Positions 7,843-16,764 of a stretch of DNA of 64,000 nucleotides are shown in pieces (the first letter of the stretch is position 1; the number at the start of each line of letters is the position of its first letter). The position numbers and the translations under genes were made by a program. Source of the stretch: Shewanella fidelis ATCC BAA-318 (GTDB lineage Bacteria > Pseudomonadota > Gammaproteobacteria > Enterobacterales > Shewanellaceae); contig NZ_JADX01000011.1 of the NCBI RefSeq assembly GCF_000518605.1, positions 124,001 through 188,000 on the forward strand. The letters are read 5' to 3'. The notes below the pieces were generated by a model that worked only from the letters and a program-made list of their open reading frames with translations, made no database searches and was not told where the DNA came from.

Positions 7843-9642
7843 CTATAGAAGGTCGGCAAAAGGTTGAATATAAACTGTGTCACCAGGGTTTAACTGATCA
7901 TCTTTCTCGCCAATAACGATGAGACAGTTTCCTTTTACCATTGAGCTAAGCATCCCTGAGCCTTGAGCACCGGTTGTGGTTACATGTAACTTGCCGTCTG
8001 CCGCTAGGTGGTACACACCGCGAGTAAACTCGGTGCGGCCTGTGCGGCTTCGTAGCGGTTTGTCGGTAATTGCTGGCACTAAGGTGTGGTTCCAGTTTTG
8101 TTCACCGGCAAGTTTGCGAATGGCTGGCTGCACAAATTGCAGGAACGACACCATTACTGCTACTGGATTACCCGGTAAACCGAAGAATAAGCTATCGTCG
8201 ATTTGGCCAAAGGCTAACGGGCGACCCGGACGCATGTTGATGCGCCAGAAATTAATTTGGCCGACTTGTTCAAGTACGGTCTTAATGTAGTCAGCATCGC
8301 CAACTGAGACGCCGCCTGAACTGATCACTATGTCAGCCTGTGCTGCACCGTCTTTTAACGCTTGTGCCAGTGCGGCTTCAGAATCTTGAATAATGCCTAA
8401 GTCGATGACTTCACAACCCAGCTTTTTAGCCATTGATTTAATGGTGTAGCGGTTAGAGTCGAAAATACAGTTGGTTTTTAACGGCTCGCCCGGTTGGCAC
8501 ACTTCATCGCCAGTTGAGAATACTGCGACTACAGGGCGCTTAAATACAGGTAGCTCGCCAAAACCAAGTGATGCTAATAAACCTTGCTCGGCAGCGTGCA
8601 GGCGTGAGTGAGCTGCTAGCGCTGTGGCACCTTGGGCAATATCTTCACCGGCTAAACGGATATGTTGTCCAACACTTAACTCGCCTTCAAAGCTAACGGC
8701 ACCATCTTGCTCATTGGCAAGCTCACGTAGTTGAATTGTATCAGCGCCTGCAGGTAATGGTGCACCAGTCATAATCCGCACGGCTTCACCTGCTTGCAGA
8801 GTGCCGTTAAACGCATGACCGGCCATGACTTCACCAACCATTTTGTATGATGCATCTGCGCTGTCACTTAGTTTGAATGCATAACCGTCCATCGCGGAGT
8901 TGGTATGTTGTGGCACATCAACTGGCGAAATTGCATCGCTTGCCAGTACGCGATTTTCAAGCTCATCAAGGGCTACTACTTCGCTGGCGCTAATTGGTTT
9001 AACGTAAGATAGGATCTTATCAATGCCTTGGCGAACCGATAGCGTAGTGCTGGTATCAAGTTCACAGCCACAAGTTGGTGCCATAGGTAGATCAACAGGG
9101 CAAGGCTGCCATGCGGCAATGTATTCACCAACGTAATCAGCGATTTGTTCGATGTTGTTGATGTCTAAGCGGCGTAAGTCGCTTGGTAATTCGGTGTCAT
9201 CACAGCAGGCAATAGCTTGGATGTTGTCATCGTGGGTGTGGATGAAAGGTTTGCCGTGGGCGGCGCGGTGTAGTTCAATTTTCGGTAGTTCGAGCTTTTT
9301 AAAACCCTCTACCAGTACGATGTCGACTTTGTCTGCTTCAATTTGCTTGAGCAGATGTGGCAGTTCAGGATCGCCATCTTTGGCGTCTTCGGTCATCAAG
9401 GCCCAGCGTACGTGAGAGGCAACTAGCATCTGCTTAGCGCCGGCTTTGCGCATCTCGTAGCTGTCTTTACCCGGAATATCGACATCGAAGTTATGATGAG
9501 CATGCTTAATGACTGCGAGTCGCACACCACGGCGATTAAGCTCAGGGATTAATTGCTTTAATAATGTGGTCTTGCCTGTGCCGCTGTAGGCGCAGAATCC
9601 GAGAACTGGGATAGGTAACGGATTAGTAAAAGGTATGCTCAT
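7843..9642 (-). CDS. MobB-MoeA fusion: cofactor nucleotide adaptor / molybdopterin molybdotransferase
   Basis: A 599-residue natural fusion. Residues 1-170 match MobB: P-loop AYSGTGKTTLLK, IKHAHHNFDVDIPGKDSYEMRKAGA, and LVEGFKKLELPKIEL. A Cys-containing linker (PTCGCEL) leads to a complete MoeA from about residue 200: PQHTNSAMDGYAF, MTGAPLPAGADTI, FSTGDEV, SSGGVSVGDADYIK and FGLPGNPVAVMVSF. MoeA inserts molybdate (or tungstate) into adenylated molybdopterin; MobB assists nucleotide attachment by MobA. Flanked by mobA (8 bases upstream) and moaA, so the local order matches pathway logic. A fusion of this kind is known in Shewanella-type genomes. Confidence 0.95.
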   Translation of the reverse strand: MSIPFTNPLPIPVLGFCAYSGTGKTTLLKQLIPELNRRGVRLAVIKHAHHNFDVDIPGKDSYEMRKAGAKQMLVASHVRWALMTEDAKDGDPELPHLLKQIEADKVDIVLVEGFKKLELPKIELHRAAHGKPFIHTHDDNIQAIACCDDTELPSDLRRLDINNIEQIADYVGEYIAAWQPCPVDLPMAPTCGCELDTSTTLSVRQGIDKILSYVKPISASEVVALDELENRVLASDAISPVDVPQHTNSAMDGYAFKLSDSADASYKMVGEVMAGHAFNGTLQAGEAVRIMTGAPLPAGADTIQLRELANEQDGAVSFEGELSVGQHIRLAGEDIAQGATALAAHSRLHAAEQGLLASLGFGELPVFKRPVVAVFSTGDEVCQPGEPLKTNCIFDSNRYTIKSMAKKLGCEVIDLGIIQDSEAALAQALKDGAAQADIVISSGGVSVGDADYIKTVLEQVGQINFWRINMRPGRPLAFGQIDDSLFFGLPGNPVAVMVSFLQFVQPAIRKLAGEQNWNHTLVPAITDKPLRSRTGRTEFTRGVYHLAADGKLHVTTTGAQGSGMLSSMVKGNCLIVIGEKDDQLNPGDTVYIQPFADLL

Positions 9643-9650
9643 TTACACCT

Positions 9651-10253
9651 CTAGTGATTTTCTTCATTTGCTATGGCATCGCCAAGCAGCTGTTTTTGTT
9701 CTGGTGTGTTTACGTTGACAAAGGCATTTGGCTGATCGGCAAATTCCGCCACAACATAGTGATGTTTGGCATACCAAAAGTCGATTTTGCGCTCGCCGGC
9801 ATCTAAAAAGGCTTTCATTGATGCGCGTAAACTTGGCTTAAGCAACATAACCACAGGTTGCTCGCGTTCGCCGTCACTTGCCACTGCAAGTTCAGCATCT
9901 TCAGCCGTTAATTTCGCTAGCATTCTAGCGACTAAATCTGTTGGTAACAGTGGGCAATCGCAAGGAACAACCAATAAGTAGTCTGCGTTTGTTTCGCTCA
10001 TTGCGGTGATCATGCCAGCAAGTGGACCTAAATAGCCACTGTCTTGATCACTGAACACTTTAAAACCAAACTCAGCATAACGGTTTTGATTACGATTTGC
10101 GTTGATCAGGATCTCCTTAACTTGAGGTTGTATCCGATCTATCGCATGTTTAATCATAGGTTGATTTCGCAACTCGACTAAACCTTTATCGTTGCCACCC
10201 ATGCGTCTAGCCATACCACCTGCAAGGATGACCGCATCAACTTGTGCTGCCAT
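9651..10253 (-). CDS. mobA: Molybdenum cofactor guanylyltransferase MobA
   Basis: Attaches GMP from GTP to molybdopterin to give the guanine dinucleotide cofactor used by DMSO-reductase-family enzymes. The 200-residue protein has the signature [20 protein letters not shown] at the N-terminus, the metal-binding VPCDCPLLP segment, and VNVNTPEQ near the end. It lies 42 bases downstream of tupC and 8 bases upstream of the MobB-MoeA fusion with which its product should cooperate. Confidence 0.96.
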   Translation of the reverse strand: MAAQVDAVILAGGMARRMGGNDKGLVELRNQPMIKHAIDRIQPQVKEILINANRNQNRYAEFGFKVFSDQDSGYLGPLAGMITAMSETNADYLLVVPCDCPLLPTDLVARMLAKLTAEDAELAVASDGEREQPVVMLLKPSLRASMKAFLDAGERKIDFWYAKHHYVVAEFADQPNAFVNVNTPEQKQLLGDAIANEENH

Positions 10254-10295
10254 TACTATTACCCTAATAATTTTTACTAAAAATAGTCTATGTCA

Positions 10296-11030
10296 TTATC
10301 CAGCCGATACTTGTAAAGCCGGAGCAAGTTCAACTTGAGTCGGCTCAGTATCTTTAAGCGTGCTGACATTGTCTGTGGTGATGGTTTTGTCACTCACTAG
10401 CCATGCATGATCGCATACTTTGGTTAACATACAAGTCTGGTGGCTACTAATTAGCATACCCGTGCCTTGTTGTTTTAAGTCGGTGATCATTTGCAGCACT
10501 AAGTGCTGTGAATGTTTATCCATGTTGGAGGTGGGTTCATCTAACATTAATAGTTTAGGCTGAATGATCCACGCTCTGGCAATGGCTAATCGTTGTTTTT
10601 CACCGCCGGATAAGCTGGAGGCTGCTTGGTTTAATAAGTGGCGCAGCTGCGCCTTATCAATTGCTTGCTCGGTGCGCGCTTGTAGTTGCGCTTTATCTGC
10701 GGTTAAAAACCGTTGCGGATAAGTGAGGTTATACAGCACGCTACCTTCAAATAGGTAAGGGTGCTGGTGCAAGTAAAGCGCTTTACCGGTTATTGAATTA
10801 CTGCGCCACCAAGGTGCGATGGCAAAGCCTTCGGCGTAGATCTTGCCTTTGGTTGGCTGATAAAAGCCAGCAAGCAGTTTCATTAGCGTGGTTTTACCGC
10901 AGCCGTTATCACCTTGTAGGTGAATGACTCGGTTTTGTTCAAACACTAACTTACTGGCGCTAAAAAGGTGCTTATCTTCAAAGCGCATCTCAAGATCTTT
11001 TGCGATAATTTTTGCTGTGTTAGTGGTCAT
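10296..11030 (-). CDS. tupC: Tungstate/molybdate ABC transporter ATPase (TupC-like)
   Basis: Cytoplasmic ATPase of an anion importer. The 244 residues show Walker A GDNGCGKTTLMKLL, signature LSSLSGGEKQRLAIARAW, Walker B LLMLDEPTSNMD, and a switch His (SSHQ). There is no C-terminal TOBE/Mop domain of the kind found in ModC, which favours the Tup branch. It follows the permease gene after 4 bases. Substrate assignment rests on the TupA-type binding protein and the cofactor genes downstream; the metal preference (W versus Mo) cannot be read from the ATPase itself. Confidence 0.88.
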   Translation of the reverse strand: MTTNTAKIIAKDLEMRFEDKHLFSASKLVFEQNRVIHLQGDNGCGKTTLMKLLAGFYQPTKGKIYAEGFAIAPWWRSNSITGKALYLHQHPYLFEGSVLYNLTYPQRFLTADKAQLQARTEQAIDKAQLRHLLNQAASSLSGGEKQRLAIARAWIIQPKLLMLDEPTSNMDKHSQHLVLQMITDLKQQGTGMLISSHQTCMLTKVCDHAWLVSDKTITTDNVSTLKDTEPTQVELAPALQVSAG

Positions 11031-11034
11031 TTGG

Positions 11035-11742
11035 TTAATGACTCCTTGGCTCAGCTTTGCCTCTTAGTGTACCTAGAGCAAAGTTCAAAATGAGCGCTAA
11101 AACGAGTAGCACTAATCCAAGTGCGATAGCTTGAGCAAAGTCGCCTTTACTGGTTTCTAAAGCGATCGCGGTTGGAATGTTACGTGTTACCCCTGCAATG
11201 TTGCCACCCACCATCATCGAGCAGCCAATCTCGGTTAAAATTCGACTAAATGCAGCCACAATAGCTAATAATAGTGGAACTTTAAGCTCTCTGCAGACGG
11301 CCCAAATAGCACTGAGTTTAGGTGCGCCGAGAGTGCGTGAGGTTTCCCATGCGCGGCGGTCAACACTGGTGAATGCGGCCTGACTCATGGCAACTAATAC
11401 TGGTGCACAGATAAGCATCTGTCCCAATATCATCCCCTTTTGGGTAAATAGCCATTTTAAGTCGCCGAGCGGTCCCATACGTGTTAGCAGTAGGTATACG
11501 AGTAGACCAATGACCACTGTGGGAATTGATTGCAGTGTTTGGATAAGGTTGGTCACCAGCCAGCGCCCAGGAAAACGGGTAAAGGCCAACAGGAATCCCA
11601 ACACCATTGACGGTAATAGCGTGATCGCTAATGCCGCAAATGATACTGCAAAAGAAACGGAAATAATGGACCACACTTCGGGGTCCAATGAAAACAGCAG
11701 GCTTAATGCCTGCTGTATTAGGGCTAACCAGCCTTCATTCAT
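11035..11742 (-). CDS. tupB: Tungstate ABC transporter permease (TupB-like)
   Basis: A 235-residue inner-membrane permease with about five or six membrane segments and the coupling-loop motif EAA-like region AWETSRTLGAPKLSAIWAVCRELKVPLLLAIVAAFSRILTEIG. This matches the TupB/ModB-type permease family. Its start overlaps the end of tupA by 4 bases (ATGA), so the genes are translationally coupled. Works with TupA and TupC. Confidence 0.9.
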   Translation of the reverse strand: MNEGWLALIQQALSLLFSLDPEVWSIISVSFAVSFAALAITLLPSMVLGFLLAFTRFPGRWLVTNLIQTLQSIPTVVIGLLVYLLLTRMGPLGDLKWLFTQKGMILGQMLICAPVLVAMSQAAFTSVDRRAWETSRTLGAPKLSAIWAVCRELKVPLLLAIVAAFSRILTEIGCSMMVGGNIAGVTRNIPTAIALETSKGDFAQAIALGLVLLVLALILNFALGTLRGKAEPRSH

Positions 11743-12551
11743 TCGCTATAAGTTGCCTTGAACAATTGTTCTCCCTGAACCTTGTAGTTGTTGATCATGC
11801 CTTGCGCTTCAGCGCTGATCAGCCAATCACTAAGTGCTTTAGCGCCTTTGTGATTTAGCGTTGGGTACTTGCTTTCGCTGATTAGGATGATTTGGTAAGG
11901 GTTAGCTAGTGCTGGGCCACCATCGAAATCAACAGCTAGGTCTATTTTACCTGAATAAGCAACGAAAGTACCACGGTCAGATAGAGTGTAAGCTTCTAAT
12001 TCGCTAGCCATTAGTAGGGTTTTGCCCATACCTTGACCAACTGCAGTGTAGCCTTTGAAGTCTGGAGTGATGTTAGCGTTTTTCCAAACGTTCAATTCTT
12101 TCATGTTGGTGCCTGAGTTGTCACCGCGTGAAATGAAAGGCACACCTGATTTAGCGATTTTAGCAAATGCTTCTTCAGCAGTTTTGCTAGAGCGGATTTT
12201 AGCTGGGTCATTCTTAGGACCAAGAACAACGAAATCATTTTCCATGATGCCACGAGGTAGACGGCCATAACCTTCTTCAACGAACTTTGCTTCAGCGCCT
12301 GGAGCATGTGTCATTACAACATCTACGTCACCTTGACGAGCTAGCTTTAACGCCTTACCAGTACCCGTTGCGATAACTTGTACTTTGTAGCCAGATTCCT
12401 CTTCAAACTTAGGTAGTAAGTTTTTTAATAGGCCTGAGTTTTCAGTACTTGTAGTGGTTGCTAGCTTAATCACTTCAGTTGCGTGAACTGGCATACCTAC
12501 GAATAGTGCTGCGGTAACCGCAAGACCAATAGCGCGTTTAAGGTTTAACAT
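11739..12551 (-). CDS. tupA: Tungstate-binding periplasmic protein TupA
   Basis: Periplasmic binding protein that delivers tungstate to TupB. The ATG at 12551 is chosen over an upstream frame opening at 12617 because AGGAGC lies 5 bases before it and the product then starts with a clean signal peptide (LKRAIGLAVTAALFVGMPVHA). The mature start IKLATTTSTENSGLL carries the TTTS motif that binds oxyanion in TupA proteins, followed by VQVIATGTGKALKLARQGDVDVVMTHAP and SRGDNSGT. About 270 residues, normal. First gene of a tupABC-mobA-mobB/moeA-moaA operon, coupling metal uptake to cofactor assembly. Confidence 0.93.
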   Translation of the reverse strand: MLNLKRAIGLAVTAALFVGMPVHATEVIKLATTTSTENSGLLKNLLPKFEEESGYKVQVIATGTGKALKLARQGDVDVVMTHAPGAEAKFVEEGYGRLPRGIMENDFVVLGPKNDPAKIRSSKTAEEAFAKIAKSGVPFISRGDNSGTNMKELNVWKNANITPDFKGYTAVGQGMGKTLLMASELEAYTLSDRGTFVAYSGKIDLAVDFDGGPALANPYQIILISESKYPTLNHKGAKALSDWLISAEAQGMINNYKVQGEQLFKATYSE

Positions 12552-12839
12552 TTGTGCTCCTATGGAAAATAAAATAGGCGTCTCGATACCTGAGGGCCCG
12601 AATAAAATCGAATACATCGCCTTAAAAGCAAGTTTGATGCCATACTTATATAAGATTATTTGAGTTCACAATTGTAACTTTGGTGTGATCTATGTCGCAT
12701 TGATAGCAGAAAAATCCCAGACATTATGTCCCAATGTCGCGATTATATGGTTCATAGTGACCTATTTAGACTAGTTCAATGTTAGACTGCTTACATAATG
12801 AGTCAAAATGTCCCTTAGCCAGACAAGCTGGGGCAGAGA
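12552..12839. promoter_or_regulatory. Divergent promoter region tupA / response regulator
   Basis: A 288-base region separating tupA (minus) from the sigma-54 regulator (plus). It contains related motifs GACATTATGTCC near 12719 and GTCAAAATGTCC at 12802-12813. The latter 12 bases occur again at 20148-20159 upstream of the Gly-Asn TonB receptor gene. I see no clear sigma-54 (-24/-12) element. No gene is supported here. Confidence 0.4.
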
Positions 12840-14201
12840 ATGAATAATATGAAGCCACTTCCTTCTGCTGTATCTGTATTGATTGTTGATGATGAGCCGG
12901 GCATGCGCAGCTTTTTGAAAAAAGCCTTGGCGAAAAAGTTTGCATTGGTTGAAACCGCCTCAAGTGTTGAAGACGCTGAACAACTGCGATCTCGCTGCCA
13001 CTTTGATCTGTTAATTGTTGATATTCGCTTGCCGGGCCGCTCGGGTATTGAATGGCATGAAGCACTTAATGATCAAGAAAGGCGCTCAGACATCATCTTT
13101 ATGACAGGCTATGCCGATATGGATGTGGCGATTAAAGCGCTACGTGCGGGTGCGTCTGACTTTATTATGAAGCCATTCCACCTAGAGCAGATGATGAAAG
13201 CGGTTGACCGTTGTATTGAGCGTCGATTGCTTAAGCGTGAAAACTTGATGCTACGTCGCGAAGTGTCATTTAATCAATCTTCCACCATTATCGGTCAAAG
13301 CGAGGCGATGACTGAGGTTAAGCATGTTATTGAACGTGTCGCACCGACTAACGCTGTGGTACTGATCGAAGGTGAGTCAGGTACAGGTAAAGAGTTAGTT
13401 GCGCGTCAGCTGCATATTCTCAGCGGTCGCCAAGGGCCATTTGTGCCGGTTAACTGTGGTGCTATTGCGCCAGAACTGCTTGAAAGTGAGTTATTCGGCC
13501 ATTCAGCAGGCTCATTTACTGGCGCAAAGGGTAACCGTGAAGGGCTCTTTAGCTTTGCCTCTGGTGGTACTATTTTCCTCGATGAAATTGGTGAAATGCC
13601 ACTGAAGATGCAAACCGCATTGCTGCGAGTGCTTGAGCAGCGCACAATTCGTCCTGTCGGCAGTGAAAAAGAGATTAATATTGATGTACGGGTATTAGCA
13701 GCGACTAACCGTAAACTATCAGAAGAAGTTGAGGCTGGTAACTTTAGACGCGATCTATTCTATCGCCTTAATGTGCTTGATATTGTTATTCCTCCTTTGC
13801 GTGAACGTCCTGAAGATATCGTTGAATTGACCCATCACTTTACTTGCCAACTCGCTGCGGAGTTGGGGGTAAAAGAAGTGGTTTGGAGTCATGAAGATCT
13901 ATTAAAGCTGCAACAACATGAGTGGCCAGGTAACATACGCGAGCTGCGAAATATGATTGAGCGTTGTATCCTATTAGGCAAGCCGCCGGCAGAGTATTGG
14001 AAAGTTCAGCCAAAAGCAGAAATGGCGGCGGAGTCGGGTTATCCATTACAATGGGCGCTCAAAGATGTTGAACGTGACCATGTCACCCGAGTGGTGGATA
14101 TGCATGGCGGCAACAAGTCCGCTGCAGCAAGGGATCTTGGAGTGTCACGTAAGACACTGGATCGTAAATATAAAGAATGGTTCGGTGGCGAAGCTGAATA
14201 G
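12840..14201 (+). CDS. Sigma-54-dependent response regulator (NtrC family)
   Basis: A 453-residue three-domain activator. Receiver domain (about 10-125) has the acidic pair DDE, phospho-acceptor in LLIVDIRLPG, and Lys in IMKPF. The AAA+ domain (about 145-385) has Walker A GESGTGKE, a sigma-54 contact loop reading GSFTGA instead of the usual GAFTGA, Walker B GTIFLDEIGEM and arginine fingers in FRRDLFYRLNV. The C-terminal Fis-type helix-turn-helix is GGNKSAAARDLGVSRKTLDRKYKEW. It is followed by its likely partner kinase after a terminator hairpin. Its targets are unknown; divergent placement beside tupA is suggestive only. Confidence 0.93.
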   Translation: MNNMKPLPSAVSVLIVDDEPGMRSFLKKALAKKFALVETASSVEDAEQLRSRCHFDLLIVDIRLPGRSGIEWHEALNDQERRSDIIFMTGYADMDVAIKALRAGASDFIMKPFHLEQMMKAVDRCIERRLLKRENLMLRREVSFNQSSTIIGQSEAMTEVKHVIERVAPTNAVVLIEGESGTGKELVARQLHILSGRQGPFVPVNCGAIAPELLESELFGHSAGSFTGAKGNREGLFSFASGGTIFLDEIGEMPLKMQTALLRVLEQRTIRPVGSEKEINIDVRVLAATNRKLSEEVEAGNFRRDLFYRLNVLDIVIPPLRERPEDIVELTHHFTCQLAAELGVKEVVWSHEDLLKLQQHEWPGNIRELRNMIERCILLGKPPAEYWKVQPKAEMAAESGYPLQWALKDVERDHVTRVVDMHGGNKSAAARDLGVSRKTLDRKYKEWFGGEAE

Positions 14202-14205
14202 TCGT

Positions 14206-14233
14206 AATAAAGAGCAGGCAAGCCTGCTCTTTG
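14206..14233 (+). terminator. Hairpin between response regulator and kinase genes
   Basis: An 11-bp stem (AAAGAGCAGGC / GCCTGCTCTTT) with a tiny loop lies 5 bases after the regulator's stop codon and 38 bases before the kinase start. The T run is short, so readthrough is plausible and the hairpin may set kinase levels below regulator levels. Confidence 0.7.
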
Positions 14234-14270
14234 TTTATGGATCAGTTTTACCGCGCTAAGGGGAGTTTAG

Positions 14271-16409
14271 GTGTCGTTTTTTTCCAATCTGTTTGGTGTT
14301 AGCTGGCAGCAAATGCAAGCTAAGGTGCGTTATCGCATCTTGATTTTAACCCTGTTGCCCATTTTGCTCACCTTGGTCAGCTTGGTGTTTATTACCATCT
14401 ATTGGAATATTAGCTATACCGGCAAGCAGCTATTTATGAAGGTCAAAGCTGATTTGACCGTAGCGAATAGCACGCTCATCACTGTACAAGACAATCAGGA
14501 AAGCCAGCTCGAATTAGTGATGGCATCATGGCCGTTTCAAAATGAGTTTCGTCAGTTGGGGCTTAATCCGCTTGAGCAGCGGGCTAAGTTAGGGCCCGTG
14601 CTTGAACAGGCGAAACAAGAATTTGATTTAGACTTTTTGCGTCTTGTGAGTGTTTCTGAAGCGGCATCGGATCCTGATCTTAGACAGATGTTGCCACATA
14701 TCGATGGGACTGCGCCGTTTTCTGGTTTGATGGTACTTGACTCTAGTCGACTCGCAAGGATTGACCCTGCGTTAGCTGAGCGGGCTAAAATCGATATCAT
14801 CAAAACCCAACGTGCGCATGAACCCAGTAAAACCCAAGAAAAGCGTGGTTTATTAAGCCGCAGCTTATTGCCTGTCGTTGGTGAAAATGGCAATGTGGCT
14901 TGGTATTTAGACGGCGGCATTATGCTTAACCGCGATACCCGCATTGTTGATCATATTCGCGATCTGGTTTACGACAAAGGCACCTTGCCTGAGCGCTCTA
15001 TTGGTACCGTGACCATCTTCCTCGATAATATTCGTATTAGCACTAACGTGCCTTTGCACTTTTTCCCTAAAGGTGAGGCAGAGCAAGGGCGAGCGTTAGG
15101 AAGCCTCGTTTCCTCTGAAGTGCGTGAGAAAGTGCTTAATCAAGGCTTGCTATGGGTTGACCGTGCTTTTGTGTTTAACGATTGGTTTATTTCTGCTTAT
15201 TCGCCACTTGAAGACATTAATGGTAAGCGAATTGGTATGATCTATACTGGCTTTTCAGAATCTCCTTTTATTCATAACTACTTACTCAACATTATTGAGC
15301 TTGGCACTATTTTGATGTTAGTGCTGCTGGTGTCGGGTTGGTTGGTATATCGTGGTGCTTACAGCTTATTACAGCCGATTGAACGAATTCACCACGTGGT
15401 AAAAGCGGTACAGTCGGGACGTAATCTGCGTATCGGTTCACTGGGACTAGACAGCGACAACGAGTTGTCGAATCTGGCAGAGCAGTTTGATCGTATGTTG
15501 GATCTACTGCAGCGCCGAAATAGCCAAATTCAGGCAGCTGCAGAGCAATTAGAAGTTAAAGTCGAAGAGCGTACTCGTAGCTTGCAAGAGAAAACAGAAG
15601 AGCTACAGGCTAACGTGGCGCTGTTAAATGAAACCCGTCAACAGCTAGTGATCAACGAAAAGTTGACCGCACTCGGTGAGTTAACGGCGGGGATCGCTCA
15701 TGAGATCAACAACCCAACAGCAGTGATCTTGGGCAATATGGAGCTGCTCAAGTATGAACTCGGTGATAGAGCTGACGATGTTGAGGAAGAGATAGAGTTA
15801 GTGATCCAGCAAGTTGGCCGCATTAGCACTATTATCCGTAGCTTATTGCAGTATAGCCGTCCGGGGGAGTTTAACGCGCCGCTGGAAATGCATCAGATCA
15901 CGCCAATTATCGAAGAGATGTTGGTGCTCGTTCGCCATTCGATTCAAAAGCAGCAAGTGGTGCTCAACCAAGAGCTTAATGCGAGTTATCCTATTCAGGT
16001 TAACCGACCGCAATTACTGCAGGTGTTGATTAACTTGGTCGTAAACGCTGCCCACGCGATGGACGGTAAAGGTCAGATCTGGATCCGTACTTATGACTGG
16101 GTACAGGGCGGCGATCCGGTTGGGGTTAAAATTGAGGTTGAAGATGAAGGTAAAGGTATACCTGAGGCTGAGCTTAATCGAATTTTCGACCCGTTCTACA
16201 CTACACGTAAAGACGGCACAGGCTTAGGCCTTTCGCTAAGCTACGGCATTATCAAACGTATTGGTGGCACCATAGAGGTCAGCTCCACAGTAGGTAAAGG
16301 CAGTTTATTTACAATCGGTCTTTACCATAAGGCGATAGAGGAGCAAGTCAACACGCCTTATGAAGGCCTGCAGTTTAATGGCCAGCATAACGACAAGCCA
16401 AAAGACTAA
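14271..16409 (+). CDS. Membrane sensor histidine kinase
   Basis: A 712-residue kinase starting at GTG, with GGGGAG about 7 bases upstream. Membrane segment at about 24-48, a large periplasmic sensor region to about 335, second membrane segment about 340-362, HAMP linker (YSLLQPIERIHHVVKAVQSG), and a coiled coil (QLEVKVEERTRSLQEKTEELQANVALLNETRQQL). The catalytic core has the H-box LTAGIAHEINNPTAVILGNME with phospho-acceptor His, the N-box INLVVNAAHAM, the DEGKGIP box, FDPFYTTRKDGTGLGLS, and a terminal FTIGLY strand. It follows its probable partner regulator. The size of the periplasmic region suggests a double CACHE-like sensor, but the ligand is unknown. Confidence 0.92.
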   Translation: MSFFSNLFGVSWQQMQAKVRYRILILTLLPILLTLVSLVFITIYWNISYTGKQLFMKVKADLTVANSTLITVQDNQESQLELVMASWPFQNEFRQLGLNPLEQRAKLGPVLEQAKQEFDLDFLRLVSVSEAASDPDLRQMLPHIDGTAPFSGLMVLDSSRLARIDPALAERAKIDIIKTQRAHEPSKTQEKRGLLSRSLLPVVGENGNVAWYLDGGIMLNRDTRIVDHIRDLVYDKGTLPERSIGTVTIFLDNIRISTNVPLHFFPKGEAEQGRALGSLVSSEVREKVLNQGLLWVDRAFVFNDWFISAYSPLEDINGKRIGMIYTGFSESPFIHNYLLNIIELGTILMLVLLVSGWLVYRGAYSLLQPIERIHHVVKAVQSGRNLRIGSLGLDSDNELSNLAEQFDRMLDLLQRRNSQIQAAAEQLEVKVEERTRSLQEKTEELQANVALLNETRQQLVINEKLTALGELTAGIAHEINNPTAVILGNMELLKYELGDRADDVEEEIELVIQQVGRISTIIRSLLQYSRPGEFNAPLEMHQITPIIEEMLVLVRHSIQKQQVVLNQELNASYPIQVNRPQLLQVLINLVVNAAHAMDGKGQIWIRTYDWVQGGDPVGVKIEVEDEGKGIPEAELNRIFDPFYTTRKDGTGLGLSLSYGIIKRIGGTIEVSSTVGKGSLFTIGLYHKAIEEQVNTPYEGLQFNGQHNDKPKD

Positions 16410-16486
16410 ACTCCATTAGCTAGAGAGTTAATACCAATACAGGCGCGAGTCTATTGCTGGCAGTGAATATTACTAAAACCGAGGCA

Positions 16487-16603
16487 AAAAAATAGCCGGG
16501 ATAATATCCCGGCCACAAAGAGTGTGTGAGCAATGTCGTGCTTAATAAAACTCTAACTTTAAGGAGATGAGATGCCTTGAAGTAACTGCGAGTTCTGGAA
16601 CGC
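16487..16603 (-). ncRNA. ryhB: RyhB-like iron-responsive small RNA, copy 1
   Basis: On the minus strand the 18-base core AGCACGACATTGCTCACA (16525-16542) is identical to the conserved pairing core of enterobacterial RyhB. It is preceded by a strong promoter: -35 TTGCAC (16633-16638), 17-base spacer, -10 TATTAT (16610-16615), overlapping a Fur-box sequence AATGATAATGATTATTATT-like. The predicted start near 16603 begins GCGTTCCAGAACTCG. It ends in a terminator with stem GGCCGGGAT-ATTATCCCGGC and a T7 run near 16487. Length about 117 nt. RyhB pairs with mRNAs of iron-using proteins under iron limitation; targets here not determined. Start and end are predicted to within a few bases. Confidence 0.9.
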
Positions 16604-16604
16604 A

Positions 16605-16640
16605 TGTAAATAATAATCATTATCATTTAATTGTGCAAGG
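16605..16640 (-). promoter_or_regulatory. Fur-box promoter of RyhB copy 1
   Basis: Minus-strand -35 TTGCAC, 17-bp spacer and -10 TATTAT, with ATGATAATGATTATTATT across the spacer and -10. This closely resembles the Fur consensus GATAATGATAATCATTATC, so iron-loaded Fur should block transcription. Confidence 0.88.
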
Positions 16641-16726
16641 ATAATGCACAATTAAATCTTCATAATTTATGTAAACTTAATTTTTATCTTACTAATCAGG
16701 TCATTAGCTTGGTTTTGTTTACTTTC

Positions 16727-16749
16727 ACCAATCAGTTCAACTGATTGGT
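16727..16749. repeat. Perfect palindrome ACCAATCAGTT-CAA-CTGATTGGT
   Basis: A 10-bp stem palindrome between the two RyhB genes. The same ACCAATCAGT half-site pair occurs at 45224-45268. It is not followed by a T run and is not explained as a terminator. Confidence 0.6.
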
Positions 16750-16764
16750 AATAAATTTGAAGCA

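Noticed and set aside
12766..13065. 99-codon minus-strand frame overlapping the regulator start
   Set aside because: Covers the conserved receiver domain of the plus-strand gene; no supporting signals.
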